From assembly GCF_008831285.2 (NCBI RefSeq), contig NW_022204589.1:12501-51504 (forward strand): 39,004 bases of DNA. Reading direction: 5' to 3'. How positions within the stretch are numbered: the stretch's first letter is position 1; every line of letters begins with the position of its first letter. Both the position numbers and the translations under genes were made by a program. Source of the DNA: Nymphaea colorata (Eukaryota; Streptophyta; Magnoliopsida; Nymphaeales; Nymphaeaceae). The notes under the pieces are model-generated. The model was not told the origin of the DNA. It searched no databases and was given only the letters and a program-made list of their open reading frames with translations. Shown in pieces: positions 1 through 12,100 of this stretch.

Positions 1-755
1 CTAACTTCTTGGCACTCAAAGTATTGCTCCGCTTTAATCACCCAATCTTGGGCGTTTTTGCCATCAAACTTAGGAAAGTCAACCCGAATGTTGGATCTGG
101 GTTCTATGTTCCTTTGGCCCCTCTTTTTCTCACTTCTTTGTCCGATTCTCTCACTATCTTCATCTGAAATTTCTTCAAAATCATTGTCTACCAGTGGTTT
201 GGAACAAGTTGCCATGTTAACTCCCATGGTCTTTTTATTTCCCATGTGAGCTTCATTGGTTTTGGGTGGAACTTGATTATCTTTTCCAATTTTAATCCCT
301 CCAAAACTCGATGCGGCATGCTCTTTGGGAGCTTGATATGATGTGTGAGGCTCTTCATAAGGTCCTTTTCCCTTATCTTCTCGGTTGTGCCCATGATTAA
401 CGGATCTTTCCATACGGTCCATTCTTTGATTTAGCCCTTCTATACTTTCTGACAATTGGTCCATTTTATTCATTCGGCCGGTTAAGAAACCCAATTGGTG
501 ACTTATTTGCGTGAAGTTATCAGTCATACGAATCATAGCTTCCTCAAAGCGAGACAACCTCTCTTCCACACGTGATGGCTGGTCTTGCCGACTCATTCTT
601 ACTCTCATTTCCTCAAGTTCGGTTTCTATCCGTGAGAACTTTTCTCGGTTTGATTCATTCCTTCCGCTGCCCTCATGAACTGATTCGGTGGCTGCATCTT
701 CGACGCCCAATTCCATTTCCTGTTGCTCAACTCTTGTGTTCTTCTTCTTTGCCAT
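1..755 (-). CDS. gag-pol: Gag N-terminal part, element A tandem copy (cut by window edge)
   Basis: An open minus-strand frame starts at the ATG at 753-755 and runs off the window start. It matches the first ~250 residues of the complete element A polyprotein starting at 9126. The start MAKKKN is followed by a charged, probably coiled-coil segment (about residues 36-120) and the beginning of the retrotransposon gag domain (VDFPKFDGK near residue 225). One visible difference from the full copy is Ser to Thr at residue 7, from a single base change near 736. The start was chosen because it lies 23 nt after the primer site, as in the full copy. Whether the missing remainder is intact is unknown. 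Confidence 0.8.
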   Translation of the reverse strand, partial: MAKKKNTRVEQQEMELGVEDAATESVHEGSGRNESNREKFSRIETELEEMRVRMSRQDQPSRVEERLSRFEEAMIRMTDNFTQISHQLGFLTGRMNKMDQLSESIEGLNQRMDRMERSVNHGHNREDKGKGPYEEPHTSYQAPKEHAASSFGGIKIGKDNQVPPKTNEAHMGNKKTMGVNMATCSKPLVDNDFEEISDEDSERIGQRSEKKRGQRNIEPRSNIRVDFPKFDGKNAQDWVIKAEQYFECQEV

Positions 756-778
756 AGCTGCTCAATCAGCCCCAAGGT

Positions 779-790
779 GCTCTGATACCA
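779..790 (-). other. Primer-binding site, element A tandem copy (tRNA-iMet)
   Basis: GCTCTGATACCA on the plus strand reads TGGTATCAGAGC on the element strand, complementary to the 3' end of plant initiator tRNA-Met. It primes minus-strand DNA synthesis. It sits 3 nt from the LTR end at 794, the expected position for the site just after a 5' LTR. Confidence 0.9.
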
Positions 791-793
791 AAC

Positions 794-3700
794 TGGTGGG
801 AACCCGGCTAGGACTGCCTAAGCTCGCTGCCGAATGCCGAACTCCCTTCCCAAGATCTCTTGGGGCAGGCTCCGAATAGGCTAAGTATTAAGAAGACTTT
901 ACACTCTTTCCCTGCCGGACAGCAACCCCGGCTTAATTTCCCAAGTTAGGACAGAATTACAAGAGTGTTTCCCGAACCCAAATAGCCAATCCTACTACAA
1001 GAATGCCAAGGGGCTCAAGGCTTAATACAACCGCGACGATACAACTTAAACGCTCACCTCACTCAACCACATTCACATCCAAGCATTCATCAAAAACATA
1101 CATGCCTAAGCGCACAAACCACACCCTCAACCCCTAGGTGGCCAAGCCGCAAGGAGGTGTGTCGTCGGCTGAACGAGCCTCCGAGGACCTCACTATGCCG
1201 CGCGCCGTGTAGGCGGGTTTGTAAGCAAGAACACCCTCCCCGTGCTATAGTGGGACAGGGTACAAACCACCTCGGAGCTAGTCCGAGCTATCCACCGAGG
1301 CTGGAAAACCAGAAACTAAGCCTCGGTACTCAGCAAATGCCTCCTCGCCCAAGCTGGACAGCAAGCTCCACGACCCCAACTCACCGGTCGCTTGATGGCT
1401 CACGGTTCACCTCAGCAACAAGGGAAGCACGGATTACTGTTACAGCAAAACAGTAATCGAACAACAGAGCCAAAGTATGAAATGCCTCACAAGATGCGAT
1501 CTAAACCCCTCTTTGTATGCTGTTAAGGGGGAAGCAGGCGTCGAACTGGTGTCGACGAGCACCCTTCAACTCCAAGGTTGCGGCTCACGGACTGTTGCAG
1601 TCTATGCTAACAGGTTGCAGCCCATCCTCGTTGCAGCAGGGGTATGCTCCGCCAAAACAAGTGCAAGCACGATCAAATCCAGGATATAATCAAAGGAAAA
1701 CAAGGGATTCAAGGAGCTGAAATCACCAGAGATACTCGTTTCCCCAATATCGAAGAAAACGAGATCGGGGTAGCGTCGAGGCTTGGCCTCTGTTCTGGAA
1801 AACGAAGAAGACAGGTTCAGGCGCTGGCAGGGAGTGGCCTCCAGTCTAAAATTCGTAGCAAATCACAGGAGTCTCCAAAAATCCCCAAACTTGGTCAGCA
1901 ACAAGTAGACATCCTCAGGAGTGGACGCTCCAAGTTTGAGCCAAATCCGACGAGTTTAAGGCCAGGTCGTTGAGCTCTGAAAATCGCGCACGTTCTGTCC
2001 TTCGTTCAGAAATGTATCAGGCGCAGAACAGCTTCAGGACTGCTGGAGAGGTCTCCGATGGAAAAATCATAACAATTCATAGACACCTCCAAAAATCCTG
2101 AAATTTGGACTGTAGCAAGACCACTAGCCAAGGAGTAGACGCTCCAAATTTGAGCTGAATCTGAGCTGTCTAGACCCCAGTCGTTGATCCCTCAAAGTCG
2201 CTGTAGTTCTGTCGCCTGTTTCAGGAAGAGCCGTCGTGCAGAAGAACAGCCACAGGTCTTCAAATCGCCACTCCGCCTCAATGCGATCAAATCAAGAGAT
2301 GAAACCACTTGCAATCGACAGATAATTAAATTTGGAACAAGCTAAAGTTAATAGATCACCCGGTGATGCTGCATTCCCAATGTTCTAAGCGAATATTGGG
2401 TTACAGCCGCCTGTGGCGGAGAAACAGGGATGCTCGCCGCCGATTCCCGCCAGATTCAGACCGTCGCCTCCAGAAACGCCATCTACAGTCCGATCGACGT
2501 CAAATTTGGTGGAGATGATCTCAGGGATGTTGGGAATCTAATGGCACCGGAATCGTGAAGATCCAACGGTTGGATCGCCGGAAATGTCGCCGGAAACAGG
2601 AACTGGTCGGCGGAATTGCGTGACAGAACCTACTCCGACTTCTCAAGCTCGTAACTCACTCAATACTGAATGGATTGACGCGATTCCACTTCCTATAGAA
2701 AGCTTGGTTCGGTGGGAAGCGAACAGTATCAAAATCCCCAAAAGTTATGGCCGATTGACCCTTCGATTTAAGCTCGGATTGAGACTGGCTGTGGTAGGCC
2801 TGTTTCAACCGAATGCTCAAAAAGAGGCTCGATCATCCTCCAAACGACCCCCAAACCCATTCTCCTTCGCTTCGATCCTTCTTCAGATCATCCTCACGGA
2901 TTCCAGAAGGATCCCACGGCATACAAACGAATTGGGGAGGCGATTTACAGTCACTACAAGAGGAAATGACGCTGGAAAAACACACTTAGCTGTATTTCTG
3001 CTGAACGGACGATCAAATGCATCTCAGATCTTCACACCGCCGTGTAGGCATTGCGCGAAGGCTGGAGAATGCCTTCCGGATGGTGGATGACGCCTCTCGA
3101 CACCCCTGTGGCTGAGGAGTCCGCACGGCATTCACCTTTGCTTCTGCTCGGGTAGACGATGAAGAAGACAACCCGCCGGCTGCTTGCTTCGTTTCACCTC
3201 CTAGTAGAGAAAACCAGCGGAGGGTGTGGGATAATGTCGGGTTGCCAATCCGCCATTGATGAATCTGAGGAGGCTGGAGAAGAACCTCAGATGTTTCACA
3301 CAGAAATGGGGAGGAAGAAGAAGATGGAGGCGCAAGAAACGCGCGGGTGAAGAGAAACCTGTTTCTATTAGAAACTTTGTCCAAAAATCATTAACAACTT
3401 AGGGTTAACTTCACAAAGACACTATTTAAAGTGTAGCATGACTCGGTTCGGTCTATGTCTCGAACCGGGTCGGTACAAAACTGAAACATAACTAAAAATG
3501 AAACCGGTTCCTACTAAAAACGCTGGATTTGGATCGGGTCCTAAGACGGGATCCTGTCAAAACCGCTCCGACTGACCCGTAATGCTGTAATCACTCCGTC
3601 TCGGCCTGAAATGGTCGGCTTGGGGCTGAAAACTCCTCCAACTCAGTCTCGGTCCACTGGGCATGTGTGGCTAGGTCGGTCAGCTGGGCCCGGACAACTC

Positions 3701-4301
3701 CAGCTCACTGCATCGGCTAGCCTCCCTAAGAAAAATGCTGTCCTCGCTGGAATGACCTCCGTGCGTGATACCCTCGGAACAAGGATCGGCCACCCGCCCG
3801 AGTGCTGCTGCTGCTAGTGGTGATGGTGGTGCCCGCTCGTTAGCCTCTCTAAGGTTTCCGCTGTGCACTCTGATAGCGTCCTCGCTCGCTACAACCTCAC
3901 AATGCTCCAGGTGACCTCCAGCGTCGACGCTCTCCTGCGCGCGGCACCCGTCTGCGTCCTCGATGCCCGGTAGTCGGCGATGTCCCTCGGCTGTGCGCTC
4001 GGCCGTGCCCCGGAGTTGTGCTGCGCCTGTGGCCGGCAGTGGCATGCCTCCGACGATTACCTGGTGTGACGTTAGGCCTTGTGTGGCGTTATTAGCGCTA
4101 CAAGCTGCACCATTCACAGTTAGTAAAGCCTCTCTGCCCCTTACACTCAGTGGCCAAGTCTCACCCTTACCAAGTCTCTCATGCCCATCTGGCGACAAAG
4201 GGTTCGCGCAGACAAGCTTAGCGCTATCGGCCTGTGGTAGTTGATGGGATTCGGCAGCAATCAAGGCTAGTCCCGGCCTAGTCCTAGGGAGTTCCGTATC
4301 A
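794..4301 (-). repeat. LTR of element A (left copy)
   Basis: A 3508-bp long terminal repeat that begins TGGTGGGAACC and ends GTATCA on the plus strand. It is repeated at 9165-12672 with no length difference and about a dozen substitutions by eye (for example near 983, 1246, 1528, 1832, 2074 and 2586). It contains only short unrelated ORFs, none a credible gene, apart from the tail of the pol frame down to 3680. Because another internal region lies on its left (1-793), this LTR is the 3' LTR of the element on its right and the 5' LTR of the one on its left. Confidence 0.93.
3423..3430 (-). promoter_or_regulatory. Candidate TATA box in element A LTR (left)
   Basis: The element strand reads TTTAAATA here, about 870 bp into the LTR, in an AT-rich patch just before a stretch without G/C clusters. 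A start would fall roughly 25-35 nt downstream, near 3395. It is the only TATA-like motif I judged well placed in this LTR, but it is not a perfect consensus. The same motif is at 11794-11801 in the other LTR. Confidence 0.35.
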
Positions 4302-7300
4302 GATCCACCACGCTGAGACTGAGCTTGTCCCCAAGCTCTAGTAGTTGGGAAATCCTGGACAATCCTGTCATATAGCTCCCATGATGTACCTGAATCTGGG
4401 CCGTCCCACTCAACTAAAACCTCATGTCTCTGACGCCCCTCTCTCTGCAGGTGCCGGTGACGAAGTATCCTATACGGTCTAGGCCGAAAATCTGGCAAAG
4501 GTTCAATAAGTTCTGGCAACTGACCAAAATGCGGCTTGAGTCTAGTTACATGGAAGACCGGATGGACTAATGCGGTGGGTGGTAGTGCTAACCTGTAGGC
4601 TCCTTTGCCAACTCTTTGCAAGACCCGGAATGGCCCATAATAACGGGGTAAAAGTTTGGAATAAGGCTGTCCAAGCAACGATTTTTGTCGCATAGGTAGC
4701 CTCTTCAACCATGCCATGTCCCCAACCTTGAACTCTCGATCTTTGCGGCCTTTATCATATGTTTGTTTCATTCGATTCTGGGCTCTTACGATATGCTGCC
4801 TCAAAACTGTCAAGATCTCATCCCGATTACGGAGTGTGCAGTCCACCTCATCATCTTGAGCTGTCCCTACTTCATAGTTTGGAATGAGTGGAGGAGGACA
4901 CCCATACAGTGCCTCGTAGGGAGTGATACTAGTCCCGGAATGGAGACTAGTGTTGTAGGACCATTCTGCCCAAGCAAGATACCGAACCCAAGTGTTCGGT
5001 CGTTCCCCCGCGAAACAACGCAGATAGGTCTCTAGTGTCCTGTTCACCACCTCGCTTTGCCCATCGGTTTGCGGGTGGTGGGCTGTACTGAAATGCAATG
5101 AAGTCCCGCCATGCGCATATACTCGCGCCAAAACGCACTAAGGAATATCGAATCCCTATCACAAACGATAGTGCTCGGCATTCCATGAAGTTTGCCGACA
5201 TAGTCTTGGTATATCCCGGCAACCAACGGCCCATTGTAGTGTCTTGGAAGAGGGGCAAAATGCCCATATTTCGTCAATCTGTCCACCACTACAAACACCG
5301 CTTCCTTTCCTTCCGAACGTGGCATTGCATCAATAAAATCCATTGATACATCAGCCCAAGGTTTTGTAGGTATTGGCAATGGGTGCATCAGCCCGGGTGG
5401 CTTGGTTGCTTCATACTTTTCCCTTTGGCAAATCTGACAACTCCTCACAAACTCTTTGACTTCTCCTTTTAGACCTTCCCACCAAAATTGGGTTTTGATC
5501 CTTGCAAGCGTTTTGGCCACGCCTTCGTGACCTGCGGTGGTTGAACAATGAAAGTGTGATAGGAGCTCCTTTTTGAGGGAGGAACCGCGTGGTACCACAG
5601 CTTTGCCCTTTCGGTAAAGCACGTTCCCCTTCATGCCATGGTTTGGGATTGATCCCGGATTCTGCTGAACCGATGCTCTAAGTAGTCTCAAACCTTCATC
5701 AGCCTCTTGCTCAATGACCAATCGCTGCCACAAATCGGTTTCCAGAACGGACAAGGTTAGAAATTGCTCTCCAAGTCTCGATAACGAATCAGCCGCCGAG
5801 TTTTCGGTTCCTTTCTTGTATTCGATTGTAAAATCGTAACCCAATAGCTTGGCGAGCCATCTTTGTTGAGTAGGCGTTGAGACCCTTTGTTTGAGCATAT
5901 ACCTTAAACTACTATGATCCGTTCTCACAATGAATTTGCGCCCGATGAGGTAGGGCCTCCATTTCTCCACGGCCAACACGATGGCAAATAACTCCTTTTC
6001 ATATGTGGATAATGGCTTTGCCCTATGGGTGAGAGCCTTGGACATGTAGGCTATTGGGTGGCCCTTTTGGCTGAGGACAGCCCCAACACCAACGTCGCTT
6101 GCGTCCGTCTCCACCACGAAATCAAGTGAAAAATCTGGCAAGGTTAGCACGGGCGCGGCTAACATTGCTGCCTTAAGCTTTACGAATGCTTCCCTTGAGT
6201 GATCCGTCCAGGTGAACTCCCCTTTCTTCAACATTTTCGTCAAAGGGGAGGCTATAGATCCATAGCCTTGAATAAACCTTCGATAGTAACCAGTAAGACC
6301 TAGAAATCCTCTCATTCCTCTCGGGTCTTTTGGCAAAGGCCATTGCTCCATGGCATGGAGCTTTTCTGGATCAGCTCTAACACCTTCCTTGGACACTATG
6401 TGTCCCAAATAGCCGATTGATTCTTGACCGAAACTGCACTTAGAAGCTTTTGCAAAGAGTTCATTCTGCCTCAAAATTTGTAGTGTCTTCCTTAAGTGGA
6501 CAATGTGGTGCTCTAATGATCGACTGTAAACCAGAATGTCATCGAAGAAAACTAGAATGAAATCCCTCAGATGTGGTCTGAAAATATCATTCATACATCG
6601 TTGGAATGTAGCCGGGGCGTTGGTTAATCCGAAGGGCATGACCAAGAACTCATAATGCCCATCGTGAGTTCTAAATGCAGTCTTGGGTACGTCATGCTTA
6701 TCCATGCGTATCTGATGGTAACCAGCCCTTAAGTCAAGCTTGGAGAAAATGGAAGCGCCCGCCAATTCATCAAGGAGTTCGTCAATGACGGGTATAGGGT
6801 GGCGGTCCTTAATCGTGACTTCGTTAAGTGCCCGATAATCAACACAAAATCTCCAAGTTTCATCCTTCTTTTTGACTAACAAAACAGGAGAGGAGAAGGG
6901 ACTGCTACTCGGGCGAATGATTCCCCCTTCAATCATTTCTTTTACCAATCTCTCTATCTCCGTTTTCTGTGTAAACCCATAACGATAAGGCCTAACATTT
7001 ACCGGTTCTGCCCCGTTTGATAGGACGATCCTGTGATCGTATGATCTTGGAGGAGGTAACCCTTTAGGTTCAGAAAAGACATCTTCAAAACCATCCAATA
7101 CTTGCTGAACTTCCTTGGGAATGACTTCGGTCTCTGTCCCTTTTGGAGGTACATCAGTGGCTAACGATATCAGCCAGAGGGCTGGCTGTTGAGCTACGAG
7201 AGCCTTGATGGCTGCCTTCGGTTCCAAGTTGGGCTGGATTCCTTCGAGTGTCACTTGATCTCCTCCTTCCCTCTCAAATCTCATCTTCATTTTGGAGAAA

Positions 7301-9126
7301 TCCCAGTAGATTCCCCCAAGTGTCTCTAACCAATCAACACCAAGAACAAGGTCCATCCCTTTTATCGGAAGAACTAAGACATCTATCTTGTATGGGATCC
7401 CTTGCACGGTTATATCCATGTTTCGGCAAATGTGGACGCAAGGTAGCCTTGTTCCATCTCCTACCAAGACCGTGAGTGGTGCTTGATCTTCCAATGTGCA
7501 TCCGCTATCCTTGGCCGTTTCTAAACTCATAAAATTATGAGTTGCTCCCGAATCTAGCAAGATTGTGACTCTGTGCCCTTGAATGGTTCCAAGAACACGC
7601 ATTGCTTTAGGACGGTTTGGGTCCCTCATGGAGTGAAGAACCCCATCCACCTTCTCAATTTCCGTTGGGCACTCTTGTTCTACTGGTTGCTCTTCCTCAA
7701 CTGGGATTGAAACCTCAACTTCGTCCTCATCCTCTACAACCACCATTAGCTGAAACCTCTTACATTTGTGTCCCTTGAACCACTTTTCCTCACATGACAC
7801 ACATAGCCCGGCTTTGAACCTTTCATCCCTCTCCTTAGCGGTGATGTAACGAACCGGAACATTGTCCCTAACGGCTGGACGTGTATCCCTCTTTGGAAAC
7901 CCTTGTGGCTGTGGTTTAGGAGTAGGCCTGTTGAAATTCCCTTTGTTTTGGTTGAATCCTCCGGTCTTAGAGAATTTCTCATACGCTGCCCGTTTGAGGA
8001 GCTTTTCCTCCATAACTCGTGCCCTTGCAAAGCAACTGTCTAAGTCTACATGTTCCTCGGATAGCATCTCAATTCTAATATCCTCTCTCAATCCCGACAT
8101 GAATGCACCTATGAGTGCGGGTTCGGGCCAATCTCCAACCATACATGACATGTCCTCAAATCGACCTTGAAACTCCTCCACGGTAGTGATTTGTTTCATG
8201 TTGATGAGCTCCACATGATAGTTAGTATATGACGAGACTCCAAAGCGAGCGAGTAATGCATTTGAAAATGTTTCCCATACCATGACCGGGTTTTTCCTCT
8301 TGTACGACCGATACCACCTCATAGCTGCCCCTTCAAAGTAGATCATGGCCGTTGTAATTTTTTTGTCTTCCCTAACTTCTTGGCACTCAAAGTATTGCTC
8401 CGCTTTAATCACCCAATCTTGGGCGTTTTTGCCATCAAACTTAGGAAAGTCAACCCGAATGTTGGATCTGGGTTCTATGTTCCTTTGGCCCCTCTTTTTC
8501 TCACTTCTTTGTCCGATTCTCTCACTATCTTCATCTGAAATTTCTTCAAAATCATTGTCTACCAGTGGTTTGGAACAAGTTGCCATGTTAACTCCCATGG
8601 TCTTTTTATTTCCCATGTGAGCTTCATTGGTTTTGGGTGGAACTTGATTATCTTTTCCAATTTTAATCCCTCCAAAACTCGATGCGGCATGCTCTTTGGG
8701 AGCTTGATATGATGTGTGAGGCTCTTCATAAGGTCCTTTTCCCTTATCTTCTCGGTTGTGCCCATGATTAACGGATCTTTCCATACGGTCCATTCTTTGA
8801 TTTAGCCCTTCTATACTTTCTGACAATTGGTCCATTTTATTCATTCGGCCGGTTAAGAAACCCAATTGGTGACTTATTTGCGTGAAGTTATCAGTCATAC
8901 GAATCATAGCTTCCTCAAAGCGAGACAACCTCTCTTCCACACGTGATGGCTGGTCTTGCCGACTCATTCTTACTCTCATTTCCTCAAGTTCGGTTTCTAT
9001 CCGTGAGAACTTTTCTCGGTTTGATTCATTCCTTCCGCTGCCCTCATGAACTGATTCGGTGGCTGCATCTTCGACGCCCAATTCCATTTCCTGTTGCTCA
9101 ACTCTTGAGTTCTTCTTCTTTGCCAT
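3680..9126 (-). pseudogene. gag-pol: Element A gag-pol polyprotein, one frameshift in integrase
   Basis: The first frame (9126 to 5044, 1360 codons) carries a coiled-coil N-terminus, the gag domain (~225-380), a zinc knuckle Cys442-Cys445-His453-Cys455, protease DSGAT at 525-529, RT with FFDD at 860-863, RNase H (Asp1008, Asp1070, Asp1113), the integrase HHCC zinc domain (His1191/1193, His1200, Cys1230, Cys1233) and the first two catalytic Asp residues (1263 and 1323). Near 5103 the frame is lost by what looks like one missing base. The second frame (5131-3680) carries the catalytic Glu in QTDGQSE, the GPY/F module and a chromodomain (about residues 219-262), then runs ~206 codons into the 3' LTR. 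The start MAKKKN lies 23 nt after the primer site. The frameshift removes the integrase Glu and chromodomain from the main product unless it is an error or is bypassed. Confidence 0.9.
4302..4313 (-). other. Element A polypurine-tract position, degenerate
   Basis: This lies immediately inside the 3' LTR, where plus-strand DNA priming should occur. Elements B and C have a clean GGGAGGGGGAATC here. Element A reads GCGTGGTGGATC on its own strand, interrupted by pyrimidines. Either A tolerates a poor tract or it has lost efficient plus-strand priming. Confidence 0.55.
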
Positions 9127-9149
9127 AGCTGCTCAATCAGCCCCAAGGT

Positions 9150-9161
9150 GCTCTGATACCA
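9150..9161 (-). other. Primer-binding site of element A (tRNA-iMet)
   Basis: The element strand reads TGGTATCAGAGC, 3 nt after the 5' LTR end at 9165. It is complementary to the 3' end of plant initiator tRNA-Met. The gag ATG follows only 23 nt later, so element A has almost no leader outside its LTR, unlike B and C. Confidence 0.92.
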
Positions 9162-9164
9162 AAC

Positions 9165-12100
9165 TGGTGGGAACCCGGCTAGGACTGCCTAAGCTCGCTG
9201 CCGAATGCCGAACTCCCTTCCCAAGATCTCTTGGGGCAGGCTCCGAATAGGCTAAGTATTAAGAAGACTTTACACTCTTTCCCTGCCGGACAGCAACCCC
9301 GGCTTAATTTCCCAAGTTAGGACAGAATTACAAGAGTGTTTCCCGAACCCAAATGGCCAATCCTACTACAAGAATGCTAAGGGGCTCAAGGCTTAATACA
9401 ACCGCGACGATACAACTTAAACGCTCACCTCACTCAACCACATTCACATCCAAGCATTCATCAAAAACATACATGCCTAAGCGCACAAACCACACCCTCA
9501 ACCCCTAGGTGGCCAAGCCGCAAGGAGGTGTGTCGTCGGCTGAACGAGCCTCCGAGGACCTCACTATGCCGCGCGCCGTGTAGGCGGGTTTGTAAGCAAG
9601 AACACCCTCCCCGTGCTATAGTGGGACAGGGTACAAACCTCCTCGGAGCTAGTCCGAGCTATCCACCGAGGCTGGAAAACCAGAAACTAAGCCTCGGTAC
9701 TCAGCAAATGCCTCCTCGCCCAAGCTGGACAGCAAGCTCCACGACCCCAACTCACCGGTCGCTTGATGGCTCACGGTTCACCTCAGCAACAAGGGAAGCA
9801 CGGATTACTGTTACAGCAAAACAGTAATCGAACAACAGAGCCAAAGTATGAAATGCCTCACAAGATGCGATCTAAACCCCTCTTTGTATTCTGTTAAGGG
9901 GGAAGCAGGCGTCGAACTGGTGTCGACGAGCACCCTTCAACTCCAAGGTTGCGGCTCACGGACTGTTGCAGTCTATGCTAACAGGTTGCAGCCCATCCTC
10001 GTTGCAGCAGGGGTATGCTCCGCCAAAACAAGTGCAAGCACGATCAAATCCAGGATATAATCAAAGGAAAACAAGGGATTCAAGGAGCTGAAATCACCAG
10101 AGATACTCGTTTCCCCAATATCGAAGAAAACGAGATCGGGGTAGCGTCGAGGCTTGGCCTCTGTTCTGGAAAACGAAGAAGACAGGTTCAGGCGCTGGCA
10201 GAGAGTGGCCTCCAGTCTAAAATTCGTATAAAATCACAGGAGTCTCCAAAAATCCCCAAACTTGGTCAGCAACAAGTAGACATCCTCAGGAGTGGACGCT
10301 CCAAGTTTGAGCCAAATCCGACGAGTTTAAGGCCAGGTCGTTGAGCTCTGAAAATCGCGCACGTTCTGTCCTTCGTTCAGAAATGTATCAGGCGCAGAAC
10401 AGCTTCAGGACTGCTGGAGAGGTCTTCGATGGAAAAATCATAACAATTCATAGACACCTCCAAAAATCCTGAAATTTGGACTGTAGCAAGACCACTAGCC
10501 AAGGAGTAGACGCTCCAAATTTGAGCTGAATCTGAGCTGTCTAGACCCCAGTCGTTGATCCCTCAAAGTCGCTGTAGTTCTGTCGCCTGTTTCAGGAAGA
10601 GCCGTCGTGCAGAAGAACAGCCACAGGTCTTCAAATCGCCACTCCGCCTCAATGCGATCAAATCAAGAGATGAAACCACTTGCAATCGACAGATAATTAA
10701 ATTTGGAACAAGCTAAAGTCAATAGATCACCCGGTGATGCTGCATTCCCAATGTTCTAAGCGAATATTGGGTTACAGCCGCCTGTGGCGGAGAAACAGGG
10801 ATGCTCGCCGCCGATTCCCGCCAGATTCAGACCGTCGCCTCCAGAAACGCCATCTACAGTCCGATCGACGTCAAATTTGGTGGAGATGATCTCAGGGATG
10901 TTGGGAATCTAATGGCACCGGAATCGTGAAGATCCAACGGTTGGATCGCCGGAAGTGTCGCCGGAAACAGGAACTGGTCGGCGGAACTGCGTGACAGAAC
11001 CTACTCCGACTTCTCAAGCTCGTAACTCACTCAATACTGAACGGATTGACGCGATTCCACTTCCTATAGAAAGCTTGGTTCGGTGGGAAGCGAACAGTAT
11101 CAAAATCCCCAAAAGTTATGGCCGATTGACCCTTCGATTTAAGCTCGGATTGAGACTGGCTGTGGTAGGCCTGTTTCAACCGAATGCTCAAAAAGAGGCT
11201 CGATCATCCTCCAAACGACCCCCAAACCCATTCTCCTTCGCTTCGATCCTTCTTCAGATCATCCTCACGGATTCCAGAAGGATCCCACGGCATACAAACG
11301 AATTGGGGAGGCGATTTACAGTCACTACAAGAGGAAATGACGCTGGAAAAACACACTTAGCTGTATTTCTGTTGAACGGACGATCAAATGCATCTCAGAT
11401 CTTCACACCGCCGTGTAGGCATTGCGCGAAGGCTGGAGAATGCCTTCCGGATGGTGGATGACGCCTCTCGACACCCCTGTGGCTGAGGAGTCCGCACGGC
11501 ATTCACCTTTGCTTCTGCTCGGGTAGACGATGAAGAAGACAACCCGCCGGCTGCTTGCTTCGTTTCACCTCCTAGTAGAGAAAACCAGCGGAGGGTGTGG
11601 GATAATGTCGGGTTGCCAATCCGCCATTGATGAATCTGAGGAGGCTGGAGAAGAACCTCAGATGTTTCACACAGAAATGGGGAGGAAGAAGAAGATGGAG
11701 GCGCAAGAAACGCGCGGGTGAAGAGAAACCTGTTTCTATTAGAAACTTTGTCCAAAAATCATTAACAACTTAGGGTTAACTTCACAAAGACACTATTTAA
11801 AGTGTAGCATGACTCGGTTCGGTCTATGTCTCGAACCGGGTCGGTACAAAACTGAAACATAACTAAAAATGAAACCGGTTCCTACTAAAAACGCTGGATT
11901 TGGATCGGGTCCTAAGACGGGATCCTGTCAAAACCGCTCCGACTGACCCGTAATGCTGTAATCACTCCGTCTCGGCCTGAAATGGTCGGCTTGGGGCTGA
12001 AAACTCCTCCAACTCAGTCTCGGTCCACTGGGCATGTGTGGCTAGGTCGGTCAGCTGGGCCCGGACAACTCCAGCTCACTGCATCGGCTAGCCTCCCTAA

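Larger units (their letters stand above)
1..793 (-). mobile_element. Partial second internal region of element A (gag 5' end, primer site)
   Basis: This stretch repeats 8372-9164 almost base for base (offset 8371), so it is the gag-proximal end of another element A internal region lying to the left of the LTR at 794. It contains the gag N-terminus, a very short leader and the primer-binding site, then joins the LTR with the same spacing as the complete copy. Its presence means the LTR at 794-4301 is shared by two internal regions in tandem, rather than being the outer edge of a simple insertion. The rest of this copy lies outside the window. Confidence 0.9.

Noticed and set aside
2584-3090. 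A 168-codon plus-strand ORF in the A LTR, repeated at 10955-11461
   Set aside because: It is antisense within an LTR, has no recognisable domain, and is duplicated only because the LTR is. Chance ORF.
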